16,720 bases of DNA from Deltaproteobacteria bacterium (GTDB lineage Bacteria > Desulfobacterota > Anaeroferrophillalia > Anaeroferrophillales > Tharpellaceae), in contig DAOVTG010000026.1 of NCBI GenBank assembly GCA_030633185.1, forward strand, positions 1 through 16,720, read 5' to 3'. Positions 1 through 6,405 of the stretch are shown one piece after another. Below the pieces are notes generated by a model that worked only from the letters and a program-made list of their open reading frames with translations, ran no database searches and had not been told where the DNA came from. A program made the position numbers and the translations under genes. Numbering within the stretch: the first letter of the stretch is position 1; each line of letters begins with the position of its first letter.

Positions 1-85
1 CCAGGCTGCGATGATCTTTTGTGGCCTTCTCCTGTAGTAAACGGTAAATATTTTCTGGTAATTCACGAACCTGGAGAGATGGCAT
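1..85 (-). CDS. Ribbon-helix-helix antitoxin-like protein (5' end only)
   Basis: Twenty-eight codons are visible from an ATG at 83-85, and the rest lies outside the window. The peptide starts MPSLQVRELPENIYRLLQEK and continues with a charged stretch ending HRSL. This is the N-terminal pattern of FitA/VapB-type ribbon-helix-helix antitoxins: a short beta strand (LQVRELP) followed by a helix that starts at the NIY segment. A purine-rich ribosome binding site (AGGGG) sits about 8 nt upstream of the ATG. Proteins of this family usually repress their own operon and neutralise a PIN-domain RNase toxin encoded just downstream; that partner would lie beyond position 1 and cannot be seen. The family call rests on a short N-terminus only, so it is moderate, and the toxin is an expectation, not an observation. 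Confidence 0.6.
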   Translation of the reverse strand, partial: MPSLQVRELPENIYRLLQEKATKDHRSL

Positions 86-118
86 AATAAAACCCCTTTA
101 AAATGGTGACTAATAATT

Positions 119-137
119 GATGCCCTCGTAAAAAGTC
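119..137. repeat. Partial end of the MITE-like repeat
   Basis: The stretch GATGCCCTCGTAAAAAGTC resembles the terminal repeat of the element that starts at 142 (GATGGC..CGTAAAAATTTCG). It lies directly outside that element in the same orientation. It looks like a relic or nested end of a related copy, and it sits in the upstream region of the antitoxin-like gene. Confidence 0.45.
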
Positions 138-141
138 ACGG

Positions 142-268
142 GATGGCTAAGTAAAAATTTCGATATACAAGATGTGTGGTTTTTTCAGGCGCGAGACTAT
201 ACATGTAGCTTGTCGAGTGCCTGAAAAACCACAACATCGCAGTAGATCGAAATTTTTACGACGCCATC
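142..268. repeat. MITE-like palindromic element, copy 1
   Basis: This is a 127-bp non-coding palindrome. The outer 23-bp terminal arms (142-164 and 246-268) start GATGGC and end GCCATC; they share GTAAAAATTTCGAT and differ only at three bases after GATGGC. An inner pair (175-190 and 219-233) reads TGTGGTTTTTTCAGGC against GCCTGAAAAACCACA, with a one-base bulge. A conserved centre carries GCGAGAC and TGTCGAGTG around a short variable loop. A second copy with the same architecture lies at 13396-13550. No ORF is present, so if mobile it would depend on a transposase encoded elsewhere. I could not find a clear target-site duplication. Confidence 0.8.
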
Positions 269-271
269 TTT

Positions 272-327
272 GTTAAGTTACAGCGAATAACGTTAAGCTT
301 TGCTTCGCCCTGCTTCGCGTGGGGACA
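272..327 (+). repeat. REP-like repeat, copy C
   Basis: This is a diverged copy of the family best seen at 886-956 and 15117-15188. It shares the pattern GTTAAGTTACAGCG.ATAACG, then GCTTCGCCC, then TGGGG. After GGGG it departs from the other copies (ACAG instead of TCAA). It is in the same orientation as the copy at 886-956 and faces copy D at 487-552. Confidence 0.6.
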
Positions 328-374
328 GAGCTCAGCCCGGCTCGGGCTGAAGCCCTGCCTGGAGGTCTGTCCCC
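321..374. repeat. Compound stem-loop between REP-like copies
   Basis: GGGGACAG at 321-328 pairs with CTGTCCCC at 367-374. Inside lies a perfect 6-bp hairpin, AGCCCG at 334-339 with CGGGCT at 343-348, with a 3-base loop. There is no T-run, so it is not an intrinsic terminator. It appears to be the structured part of the repeat region 272-552. Confidence 0.55.
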
Positions 375-690
375 GCATCCCGAAGGGTTGGGAAAAGACC
401 AGAACCTCTGTTCGTCCTGTCTCGGGTGGGGTTGTTGCTTTATAAATGGTGTCCGGGGTGATCGCGTAAACTACAACACTAACCCGCCATTTATCAAGCT
501 GCGACCCCGTCAAAGTGAGCGACAGCAAAGTTCGACGCTGCCCGCTTTAATTTTATCGAATCCAAGCTTGTCAGCAACTTATATGCCATCTTATCAACAC
601 CTCATAAGAGTTCATTGACAAGAAACTAACCACACTTTTCTGCGGTAAATTGTCACCAGTCAAGGTAACTTTCGGCACTCTCCAGAAAAA
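375..690. other. Non-coding strip without a recognisable gene
   Basis: Apart from repeat copy D (487-552) and an inverted 8-mer pair (ATAAATGG 442-449 with CCATTTAT 487-494), I see no gene here. Open frames in this stretch encode low-complexity peptides without a family resemblance or a good ribosome binding site, and they run through repeats. Confidence 0.6.
487..552 (-). repeat. REP-like repeat, copy D
   Basis: Read on the minus strand, this stretch contains GAACTTTGCTGTCGC, CACTTTGACGGGGTC and CTTGATAAATGG. These align with the corresponding blocks of copy B (GAACTTTGCTATCGC, GGGGTC, CTTGACAATGG). It is inverted relative to copy C, so C and D bracket about 280 bp of structured non-coding DNA. 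Confidence 0.6.
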
Positions 691-691
691 T

Positions 692-740
692 AAAAAACCC
701 CTTGAAGAGGTGGATTTTATTCCTCTTCAAGGGGTTTTTT
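692..740 (-). terminator. Strong bidirectional terminator hairpin after tRNA-Ser
   Basis: A perfect 19-bp inverted repeat (692-710 with 722-740) encloses an 11-nt loop. The core is CCCCTTGAAGAGG against CCTCTTCAAGGGG, and the arms end in A6 and T6, so each strand has a U-tract. It begins 9 bp beyond the CCA end of the tRNA gene, in the right place to end its transcript. Confidence 0.9.
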
Positions 741-749
741 ATTTTATTC

Positions 750-840
750 TGGCGGAGAGACGGGGATTCGAACCCCGGGTGAGCGCAAAGCCCACAATAG
801 ATTTCGAGTCTACCGCCTTCGACCTCTCGGCCATCTCTCC
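750..840 (-). tRNA. tRNA-Ser (anticodon CGA)
   Basis: The 91-nt gene folds with a 7-bp acceptor stem (GGAGAGA/TCTCTCC), G discriminator and encoded CCA at 752-750. The D-loop contains GAGAGGTCGAAGG-type class II spacing, there is a long variable arm as expected for serine, and the T-loop reads GGTTCGAATCC. The anticodon loop is CTCGAAA at 808-802, giving anticodon CGA at 806-804, which reads UCG codons. It stands alone between the metK end and its own terminator, so it is probably transcribed from its own promoter just upstream. Confidence 0.95.
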
Positions 841-856
841 GTTGTTTGGTGCGGGT

Positions 857-884
857 TTATTAACATATGGTACGTCGCAATTCA
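857..884 (-). promoter_or_regulatory. Possible tRNA-Ser promoter
   Basis: On the minus strand upstream of the tRNA, a -35-like TTGAAT is followed after 16 nt by a -10-like TTAATA. This puts a start close to the mature tRNA 5' end at 840. An alternative -10 (TATGTT) overlaps but is spaced too closely. This is a weak call made by eye. Confidence 0.35.
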
Positions 885-885
885 A

Positions 886-956
886 GGAATTAAGTAACAG
901 CGGATAACGACGAACATCGCTTCGCCCACTTTAATGGGGTCAAATCTTGACAATGG
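886..956 (+). repeat. REP-like repeat, copy A
   Basis: It contains TTAAGTAACAGCGGATAACG, GAACATCGCTTCGCCC and the block AATGGGGTCAAATCTTGACA, which continues to 956. The last 24 bp (933-956) are an exact inverted match to 15117-15140, and the similarity extends over about 70 bp. It lies 11 bp beyond the metK stop codon. Confidence 0.8.
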
Positions 957-967
957 CTCTTGGTCAC

Positions 968-2137
968 TCAAACTCCGGCAGCATCCTTCAATATTTCCAC
1001 CAGATCCGTCTCTTCCCAGGTGAAACCGGGTTCAGTCCGGCCGAAATGGCCATAGGCCGCAGTCTGCTGGTAGATCGGACGCAAGAGGTCGAGACTTTCA
1101 ATGATACCGACCGGACGCAGCTGAAAATGTTTACGCACCAATTCAGCCAAACGTTCCGAAGGAAGTTTACCGGTGCCGAAAGCGTTGACCATAACACTAA
1201 GCGGCTCGGCTACACCAATAGCGTAAGCAAGCTGAACTTCACATTTAGCGGCAAGCCCGGCAGCCACCAGATTTTTGGCCACATAGCGAGCCATATAGGA
1301 AGCGCTGCGATCGACTTTGCTCGGGTCTTTGCCGGAGAAACAACCGCCTCCATGACCACCTTTACCACCATAAGTATCGACAATGATTTTCCGTCCGGTC
1401 AGACCACAGTCACCCATCGGCCCACCGACGACAAAGCGCCCGGTCGGATTAACCAGAAATTTGGTTTTATCATCAATCATCTCGGCCGGCAGCACCTTTT
1501 TAATGACCTCTTCAATAATCGCCTCGCGCAAGTGATCATACTTAACATCAGGGCTGTGCTGACTCGAAATAACTACTGTATCAATCCGTTTCGGCGAAAA
1601 GTTTTCATACTGAATCGTAACTTGAGACTTGCCATCCGGTCGCAGGAAGTCAAGCGTATTGTCCTTGCGTACCCGCGATAACTGCCGCGTCAGGTAATGA
1701 GCAAAGGTGATCGGCATCGGCATCAGCTCTTTGGTATCGTTACTGGCATAACCGAACATCAGTCCCTGGTCACCAGCTCCTTGTTCCTTATAGAGACCTT
1801 CACCGGCGGTTACACCTTGGGAAATATCGGGTGACTGTTTGTCGATACTGGTCAGAACCGCACAAGTCTCCCAATCAAAACCCATAGCTGAATCGTTGTA
1901 ACCGATGTTTTTAATCGTCTCCCGGACAATCGCCGGGATATCAACATAGCAATCGGTCGTAATCTCGCCAGCCACCACAGCCATACCGGTGGTCACCATG
2001 GTTTCACAGGCAACCCGGCATTTACGATCCTGACTCATGATACTGTCCAAAATTGCATCCGAAATCTGGTCGGCAACCTTATCAGGATGCCCTTCGGTCA
2101 CCGATTCCGATGAAAAAAGATAATCTTTAGTCGACAT
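968..2137 (-). CDS. metK: S-adenosylmethionine synthetase
   Basis: This cytosolic enzyme makes S-adenosylmethionine from methionine and ATP. The 389-residue product has the usual family length. It carries the N-terminal GHPDKVADQISD segment (residues 16-27, His17 and Asp19), the GAGDQG methionine/ATP loop at 120-125, and the glycine-rich P-loop-like GGGCFSGKD at 263-271. I chose the ATG at 2135-2137 because GGAG lies 7 nt upstream; an in-frame GTG four codons earlier (2149) has no such site. It follows ptsI by 19 bp and seems to be the last gene of the rpoN-pts operon. No SAM-sensing leader is possible in that short gap, so control probably comes from the operon promoter or an internal one I did not identify. 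Confidence 0.97.
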   Translation of the reverse strand: MSTKDYLFSSESVTEGHPDKVADQISDAILDSIMSQDRKCRVACETMVTTGMAVVAGEITTDCYVDIPAIVRETIKNIGYNDSAMGFDWETCAVLTSIDKQSPDISQGVTAGEGLYKEQGAGDQGLMFGYASNDTKELMPMPITFAHYLTRQLSRVRKDNTLDFLRPDGKSQVTIQYENFSPKRIDTVVISSQHSPDVKYDHLREAIIEEVIKKVLPAEMIDDKTKFLVNPTGRFVVGGPMGDCGLTGRKIIVDTYGGKGGHGGGCFSGKDPSKVDRSASYMARYVAKNLVAAGLAAKCEVQLAYAIGVAEPLSVMVNAFGTGKLPSERLAELVRKHFQLRPVGIIESLDLLRPIYQQTAAYGHFGRTEPGFTWEETDLVEILKDAAGV

Positions 2138-2156
2138 ATTTAACTCCACTTGTAGG

Positions 2157-3962
2157 TTAAATTTTCATTAAAAAGGTTTCGGGAAAACGTCTGTTCATCT
2201 CTTTGGCAACATAGGCTTCAACCTCGGCCGCAGTTTCCATTTTCAAGGACTCTTCCAGCATTCCCTGGGCTTCGACAAAAGTACTCTGCCGGATGATCTG
2301 CTTGACATGAGGAATCGAAATGGCGTTCATACTGAGTTTATCGAGGCCCAAACCCAGAAGAACCAGGGTATAAAGTGGCTCACCCGCCATTTCACCACAA
2401 ATACTGACCGGGATTTCAGCTTTGCGGGCATTGTCAATAATCTGATCCAAAAGCCGTAAAATGGCCGGATGCAGAGGTTCATAGAGATAGGAGACATGCT
2501 CATTACTGCGATCAAGAGCCAAGGTATATTGAATCAGATCATTAGTACCAATACTAAAAAAATCAGCTTCCCGGGCAAGCTGGTCGGAGATAATAGCCGC
2601 CGAGGGCACTTCAATCATTATTCCTACCGGAATCTCTGCGTCAAAAGGAACACCTTCACGTTCAAGTTCAGCTTTGGTCGCCGCTATAATCTCCAAGGCC
2701 TGGCGCAACTCCTTAAGGCCGGAGATCATCGGCAACATGATCTTGAGTTTACCGTAATGACTGGCTTTAAGGATACCTCTAAGCTGGGTGATAAAGATCT
2801 CCTGATGGTTGAGACAGAGACGAATCCCCCGCAGTCCGAGAGCGGGATTGACACTATCCTCATGAAAACGTTCCGACTCGGCAATCTTATCGGCTCCGAG
2901 GTCAAAAGTCCGAATCGTGGTCGTACTTCCGGGCGGCAACGACTCGGTAACTTTTTTATAGGTTAAGAAATGCTCCTCTTCACTGGGCAGGGTTCGGCGG
3001 TTAAGAAAGAGAAATTCGGTTCGATAGAGACCGATATTGGAAGCCCCATGCGAAATAATCGATTCCGTCTCTTCCGGGGTTTCAATATTGCCGGCCAGGG
3101 CAACCCGAAAACCGTCGGTGGTCTCGGCCGGCAGGTCGCGATTTAAAATCAATTGCGCCTGAAAGGAGTTATACTGCTTCTTCTTCTCCTGGTAGGCCGC
3201 CAGTTGCTCACGACCGGGATTGACAATAATTTTCCCCTCAATCCCGTCAACCACCAGACGGTCACCACCATTAATCTTTTCGGTTGCATACTCGGTACCG
3301 ACGACAGCCGGGATCTCGAGAGAACGGGCGACAATTGCCGTATGCGAAGTGCGGCCGCCGAGATCGGTGATAAAGGCACTAACCTTTTGCGGATTGAGTT
3401 GCAGGGTGTCAGCCGGAGAAAGATCGTGGGCGACGATTATGACCCCGTGGCTGATTTTATCGATACTATCATAGTCACTTCCGGCTAAATGGCGTAGAAT
3501 CCGCTCGCTGACATGGGCCACATCACTTTGCCTTTCGCGTAGATAAGCATCCTGCATCTGCTTGAAAAAATTTATTATTTTTTCGCTGTTTAGACTCAAA
3601 GCCCATTCCGCATTGATCTTCTTCTCTTTGATCAGAGTCAGCGTATCGTCAACCAACATCTTGTCTTTCATCATCAGCAGGTGAACATCGAAGATGTAGT
3701 TATGCTCCTGGCTGGCAACCTCACTGCCTCCGGCCTTTAACGTCCTCTCCTTGATCTCTTCGAGTTCCTGCCGAGCCCCGGTAACCGCCTCAAGAAAACG
3801 CTCGCTTTCAAAGGCTACCTGATCACTGGAGATCTTCTCACCCCGAGGTTTAAGTTTTCCGCGATCAAGGAGAAAAGCGCGACCGATGGCAATCCCCGGT
3901 GAAGCCCCAACCCCGTTAACAACACAACTCGGCATACGAATATTATTGTCAGCCATAATCAT
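2157..3962 (-). CDS. ptsI: PTS enzyme I (PEP-protein phosphotransferase)
   Basis: Enzyme I autophosphorylates with PEP and hands the phosphate to HPr. The 601-residue protein starts a little longer than the E. coli enzyme (575). The N-terminal phosphohistidine domain ends in GGRTSHTAIVARS, with the active His at 207. The C-terminal PEP-binding TIM barrel contains EVPSAA at 451-456, GTNDLIQYTLALDR at about 472-485 and the catalytic Cys522 in ICGEMAGEP. Its ATG (3960-3962) overlaps the ptsH stop in an ATGA, so the two are probably translationally coupled; a second ATG two codons on (3956) is also usable. All key residues are present, so it should be active and feed both the linked mannose-type permease and HPr-based regulation. 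Confidence 0.97.
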   Translation of the reverse strand: MIMADNNIRMPSCVVNGVGASPGIAIGRAFLLDRGKLKPRGEKISSDQVAFESERFLEAVTGARQELEEIKERTLKAGGSEVASQEHNYIFDVHLLMMKDKMLVDDTLTLIKEKKINAEWALSLNSEKIINFFKQMQDAYLRERQSDVAHVSERILRHLAGSDYDSIDKISHGVIIVAHDLSPADTLQLNPQKVSAFITDLGGRTSHTAIVARSLEIPAVVGTEYATEKINGGDRLVVDGIEGKIIVNPGREQLAAYQEKKKQYNSFQAQLILNRDLPAETTDGFRVALAGNIETPEETESIISHGASNIGLYRTEFLFLNRRTLPSEEEHFLTYKKVTESLPPGSTTTIRTFDLGADKIAESERFHEDSVNPALGLRGIRLCLNHQEIFITQLRGILKASHYGKLKIMLPMISGLKELRQALEIIAATKAELEREGVPFDAEIPVGIMIEVPSAAIISDQLAREADFFSIGTNDLIQYTLALDRSNEHVSYLYEPLHPAILRLLDQIIDNARKAEIPVSICGEMAGEPLYTLVLLGLGLDKLSMNAISIPHVKQIIRQSTFVEAQGMLEESLKMETAAEVEAYVAKEMNRRFPETFLMKI

Positions 3963-4234
3963 CCACCATCCAATTCACCAAAACCATCTTTAATCAGGTT
4001 TCCCAGAGCCTCAAGGGCCGCTTCTTCGTCCTCACCGGCAACTTCGACGACAATGACACTATTCTGGGCTGCGGCCAGCATTAAAACCCCCATGATACTT
4101 TTACAATTGATTGTAAGCTTCTCTTTAGTAATCGTAATTTCCGCAGTAAAAGTACCAGCCAACTGAACCAGAACCGCGGCCGCCCGAGCATGAAGACCAA
4201 GTTTATTAACTATCGTAAATTCATTTTTGAGCAT
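3959..4234 (-). CDS. ptsH: Phosphocarrier protein HPr
   Basis: A 91-residue HPr. The PTS phosphorylation site His15 sits in KLGLHARAA, and the regulatory Ser46 sits in CKSIMGVLML. Both are at the canonical positions once translation is taken from the ATG at 4232-4234; GGGA lies 7 nt upstream. The frame is open further upstream, but that extension lacks family resemblance and overlaps the EIID gene. HPr passes phosphate from enzyme I to the EIIA proteins. Ser46 is the target of HPr kinase/phosphorylase, and that enzyme is encoded in the same operon, so both phosphorylation routes appear intact. The gene begins 13 bp after the EIID stop and overlaps ptsI. Confidence 0.96.
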   Translation of the reverse strand: MLKNEFTIVNKLGLHARAAAVLVQLAGTFTAEITITKEKLTINCKSIMGVLMLAAAQNSVIVVEVAGEDEEAALEALGNLIKDGFGELDGG

Positions 4235-4247
4235 TTTTATTCCCACT

Positions 4248-5000
4248 TTAAAAAAAGAGCAAGCAAAGCAAGACCACCAAGCCTCCCGCCGGGAGAACTT
4301 CCGGTAAGCGCGGCTGAACTCCACCGGAATTTTTGCATTGCCACCCCAGCCAGCCGATCAGGGCCAGAACCAGAAAAAAAGGAACCTCAGAAGCGGCCGG
4401 GCCCCGTAAAGCAAAATAGTCGACCAATAAAAACGCGGTAACCGCCAGAGAAGCTGTGGTCACAAACTCCATGACATTCCTGAGCAAAGGTAAATGCCAG
4501 CTGTTAATTGTCTCTATCACCCCGATACCGCGATGCAGACCATGCAGATAGACCGTATAGCGCATCCCGAAATGAACAATATTATAGGCGACGAGTAGAA
4601 ACACCAGAGCCCAGATACCGGGTTTCAAAAAAAATATCATCACGGCCACAGAGCAGACCATCGGTTTGAGACCATTCCAGAAAAAAGCATCACCCACCGC
4701 TCCATAGAGTCCGGCCAGACTGCCGCTTAAGGCCAACCCCTGGTCACCCATCTCCTCGCCTTGACTCTCCATGTGGACCAGAAATCCCAGAATGGCCGCA
4801 GCCAAATAGGGATTGGTATTAAAACAGACCAGGTAACGGCGAATCCGCCGGGCCAGCTGCTCCGAGTTTTTTCCGTAGAGCTTTTCGAGCAAAGGATAGA
4901 TGGCGTAGGCCAACCCCAAACACTGCATGCGGGCAAAGCTCCATGAGGTCTGCCAACAGAGACTGCGCAGAAAAATATGCTGTTCAAGTCGCAATTTCAT
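4248..5000 (-). CDS. Mannose-family PTS permease, IID component
   Basis: This is a 250-residue integral membrane protein of the EIID (ManZ-like) family. It pairs with EIIC to form the sugar channel in the inner membrane. Recognisable points are CFNTNPYLAAAILGFLVHME (about 60-79), where the family has a similar FNTHPY-type segment, and GSLAGLYGAVGDAFFWNGLKP (93-113), matching the family's conserved Gly-Asp loop. Hydrophobic segments follow at about 114-145, 178-198, 206-222 and 237-250. The ATG at 4998-5000 has no obvious Shine-Dalgarno sequence, and a GC-rich hairpin (GTGGGC/GCCCGC) sits just upstream. A stop codon shortly upstream in frame rules out a longer start. Sugar specificity cannot be read from the sequence. 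Confidence 0.9.
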   Translation of the reverse strand: MKLRLEQHIFLRSLCWQTSWSFARMQCLGLAYAIYPLLEKLYGKNSEQLARRIRRYLVCFNTNPYLAAAILGFLVHMESQGEEMGDQGLALSGSLAGLYGAVGDAFFWNGLKPMVCSVAVMIFFLKPGIWALVFLLVAYNIVHFGMRYTVYLHGLHRGIGVIETINSWHLPLLRNVMEFVTTASLAVTAFLLVDYFALRGPAASEVPFFLVLALIGWLGWQCKNSGGVQPRLPEVLPAGGLVVLLCLLFF

Positions 5001-5200
5001 AAATTAATGCGGGCTTAGCCCACAACCCCAGGCACAAAGGCACAGAGGCAGAAGGCACAGAGTTTTTTACAAATATAGGCAGATGGGTAATAAGTCTCAC
5101 TGTTTCCATATTTACACTACCGTCTCGGCTTTAAACTTTGTGCCTGTTGCCTGTTGCCTTTGTGACTTAATGGCTTTACAAGGGAAAGCCGAATCTTTAC
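5001..5200. other. Repeat-bearing gap inside the PTS operon
   Basis: This 200-bp non-coding gap interrupts an otherwise tightly packed operon. It holds a run of short direct repeats at 5031-5062 (GGCACAAAGGCACAGAGGCA, then GAAGGCACAGAG). Facing inverted sequence lies at 5136-5164: CAGGCACAAAG (5029-5039) is an exact inverse of 5136-5146, and CACAAAGGCA (5033-5042) of 5155-5164. I find no ORF, no convincing terminator and no clear promoter. Confidence 0.7.
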
Positions 5201-5908
5201 TTAAAAAACCAACAAAAGTATCGAAACCCCGGCAAAAACGGCCAACTGACGTTTTTGATTCATGTTGCAGAGCAGACCAACGATACCGACAACCGGAAAG
5301 AGCAGCAGTAGAGAGCCGGTCCAGGCTTGAGCCCAAGCCGGCAACAGGAACAATAATAACGGCACCAACAACAGTGAGCTGACCATCATCATCCCCAGAG
5401 CAACCGCTGCCGCACCATAGAAATTAAGGATACCGTAAAGGTGAAAATTTATTGCCGAAGCATTTTCACACGCTAATAAACGTGTTTCCATCTCGTCAAT
5501 AAGCCGAGCATTTCTAACTCTCACCCAACTATCCAGCTTACGGGTAAAGGCCGCCCAGGGAAGAACCGTCAACAAAACTATCAGGGCCAGGCACTTATCA
5601 TCCAGCATTGCATTTGCCGGCAGCCCGCTCAAGGCGGCCGCCGACCCACCCGCCGCCAGGGCCAGCAAGGTGTCATCAGTCGGGATATTGGTACCGACCG
5701 GAATTTCACATAAAAAATAGAGCTCTAAAGAGACCCCGAGCAATAAACCGATCTCCAAATTGCCGGCCAGCATGCCGCCCAAGGTGGCGGCGATCAGGGG
5801 CCTTGAGAGCATAACCTGAAAAGCCGCCGTTCGATCAAGCGCACAAAAAGCCCCCAACAACGAAACCTTGGCTGTCAGCCAGATAAATGAGGTAAAATCA
5901 AGCCACAC
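5201..5908 (-). CDS. Mannose-family PTS permease, IIC component
   Basis: This 235-residue EIIC (ManY-like) membrane protein contributes the main substrate-translocating part of the permease. The N-terminal half carries the family pattern RPLIAATLGGMLAGNLEIG (36-54), then GVSLELYFL (58-66) and a polar IPTDDTLLA (75-83). Further hydrophobic helices lie at about 106-122, 160-192 and 195-235. Translation starts at a GTG (5906-5908), 5 bp after the EIIB stop; AAGGGA lies about 11 nt upstream, inside the end of EIIB. The length is slightly short for the family but no motif is obviously missing. The next gene, EIID, follows only after an unusual 200-bp gap. Confidence 0.9.
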   Translation of the reverse strand: MWLDFTSFIWLTAKVSLLGAFCALDRTAAFQVMLSRPLIAATLGGMLAGNLEIGLLLGVSLELYFLCEIPVGTNIPTDDTLLALAAGGSAAALSGLPANAMLDDKCLALIVLLTVLPWAAFTRKLDSWVRVRNARLIDEMETRLLACENASAINFHLYGILNFYGAAAVALGMMMVSSLLLVPLLLFLLPAWAQAWTGSLLLLFPVVGIVGLLCNMNQKRQLAVFAGVSILLLVF

Positions 5909-5913
5909 GATAT

Positions 5914-6405
5914 TTACAATCCCTTACGTTTCAGGAGGGTAAAAATATCAATCGCCGGGGCGGTCGGCACCGGCTGAATCGTAATCTTAAGATCCTGCTT
6001 CTGCAAGACCCGTAAACAGGCAATTTCTCTTCGGTTCAAAGAGATCGAATCGGCAATCTGTAATTTCCCGGGGGCATTATGAATATTGCCGAGATTCAAT
6101 TCGGTCAAAAAAAGCCCGTCTTCAAGGGCCTGAACCACGGCTTCGAGACCGACAAAAAGCATAATTGTTAACAGCCCGGGACCCGAACGCTGCTGCTCCA
6201 TAAAGGTCACAGCCCGACGAACGGAGAGTATTTCAACCCGCAATTTAGGTGGTGCGGCCATCCGCAGAATCTTAGATTGCAGAGCATTTCCGGGAAGTTG
6301 GTCATCAGCCACAACGATACGGGTCGCCCGGGTATAGGGAACCCAGGCGGCAACAATCTGACCATGAATCAGACGGTCATCAACGCGGTAAAGTACGGTT
6401 GTCAT
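5914..6405 (-). CDS. Mannose-family PTS IIB component
   Basis: This is a 163-residue cytoplasmic EIIB. It accepts phosphate from EIIA on a histidine and gives it to the incoming sugar. The start YRVDDRLIHGQI (6-17) is the family signature, with the active site at His14. A later LNLGNIHNAPGK stretch matches the conserved Asn-Gly loop of EIIB-Man proteins. Its ATG overlaps the EIIA stop codon by an ATGA, and EIIC follows after 5 bp, so EIIA, EIIB and EIIC look translationally coupled. The phosphate acceptor is intact, which argues for a working transporter or a phosphorylation-dependent sensor and against a decayed remnant. Confidence 0.94.
   Translation of the reverse strand: MTTVLYRVDDRLIHGQIVAAWVPYTRATRIVVADDQLPGNALQSKILRMAAPPKLRVEILSVRRAVTFMEQQRSGPGLLTIMLFVGLEAVVQALEDGLFLTELNLGNIHNAPGKLQIADSISLNRREIACLRVLQKQDLKITIQPVPTAPAIDIFTLLKRKGL

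Noticed and set aside
142..268. Integron attC site or phage attachment site
   Set aside because: The palindrome resembles attC superficially, but the core sites are missing, no integrase is nearby, and the second copy sits inside an operon with the same terminal repeats, which fits a MITE-like element better.
256..528. Minus-strand open frame of 90 codons over the repeat strip
   Set aside because: It is the other strand of the same repeats; composition and lack of any domain argue against a protein.
319..618. Plus-strand open frame of 99 codons
   Set aside because: It runs through both REP-like copies and the stem-loop, has no family resemblance and no convincing ribosome binding site.
650..907. 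Plus-strand open frame of 85 codons
   Set aside because: It reads through the terminator hairpin and the antisense of tRNA-Ser, so it cannot be a real gene.
947..1681. Plus-strand open frame of 244 codons
   Set aside because: It is antisense to metK, whose protein is unmistakable; the antisense peptide shows no family features.
2138..2156. SAM riboswitch upstream of metK
   Set aside because: Only 19 bp separate ptsI and metK, too short for any known SAM riboswitch.
5031..5062. CRISPR or tandem-repeat array
   Set aside because: The repeat units are 8-12 bp, imperfect and without regular spacers.
5172..5190. GGCTTT/AAAGCC hairpin as a terminator after EIIC
   Set aside because: The stem is only 6 bp and no T-run follows on the minus strand; termination inside the operon is not supported.
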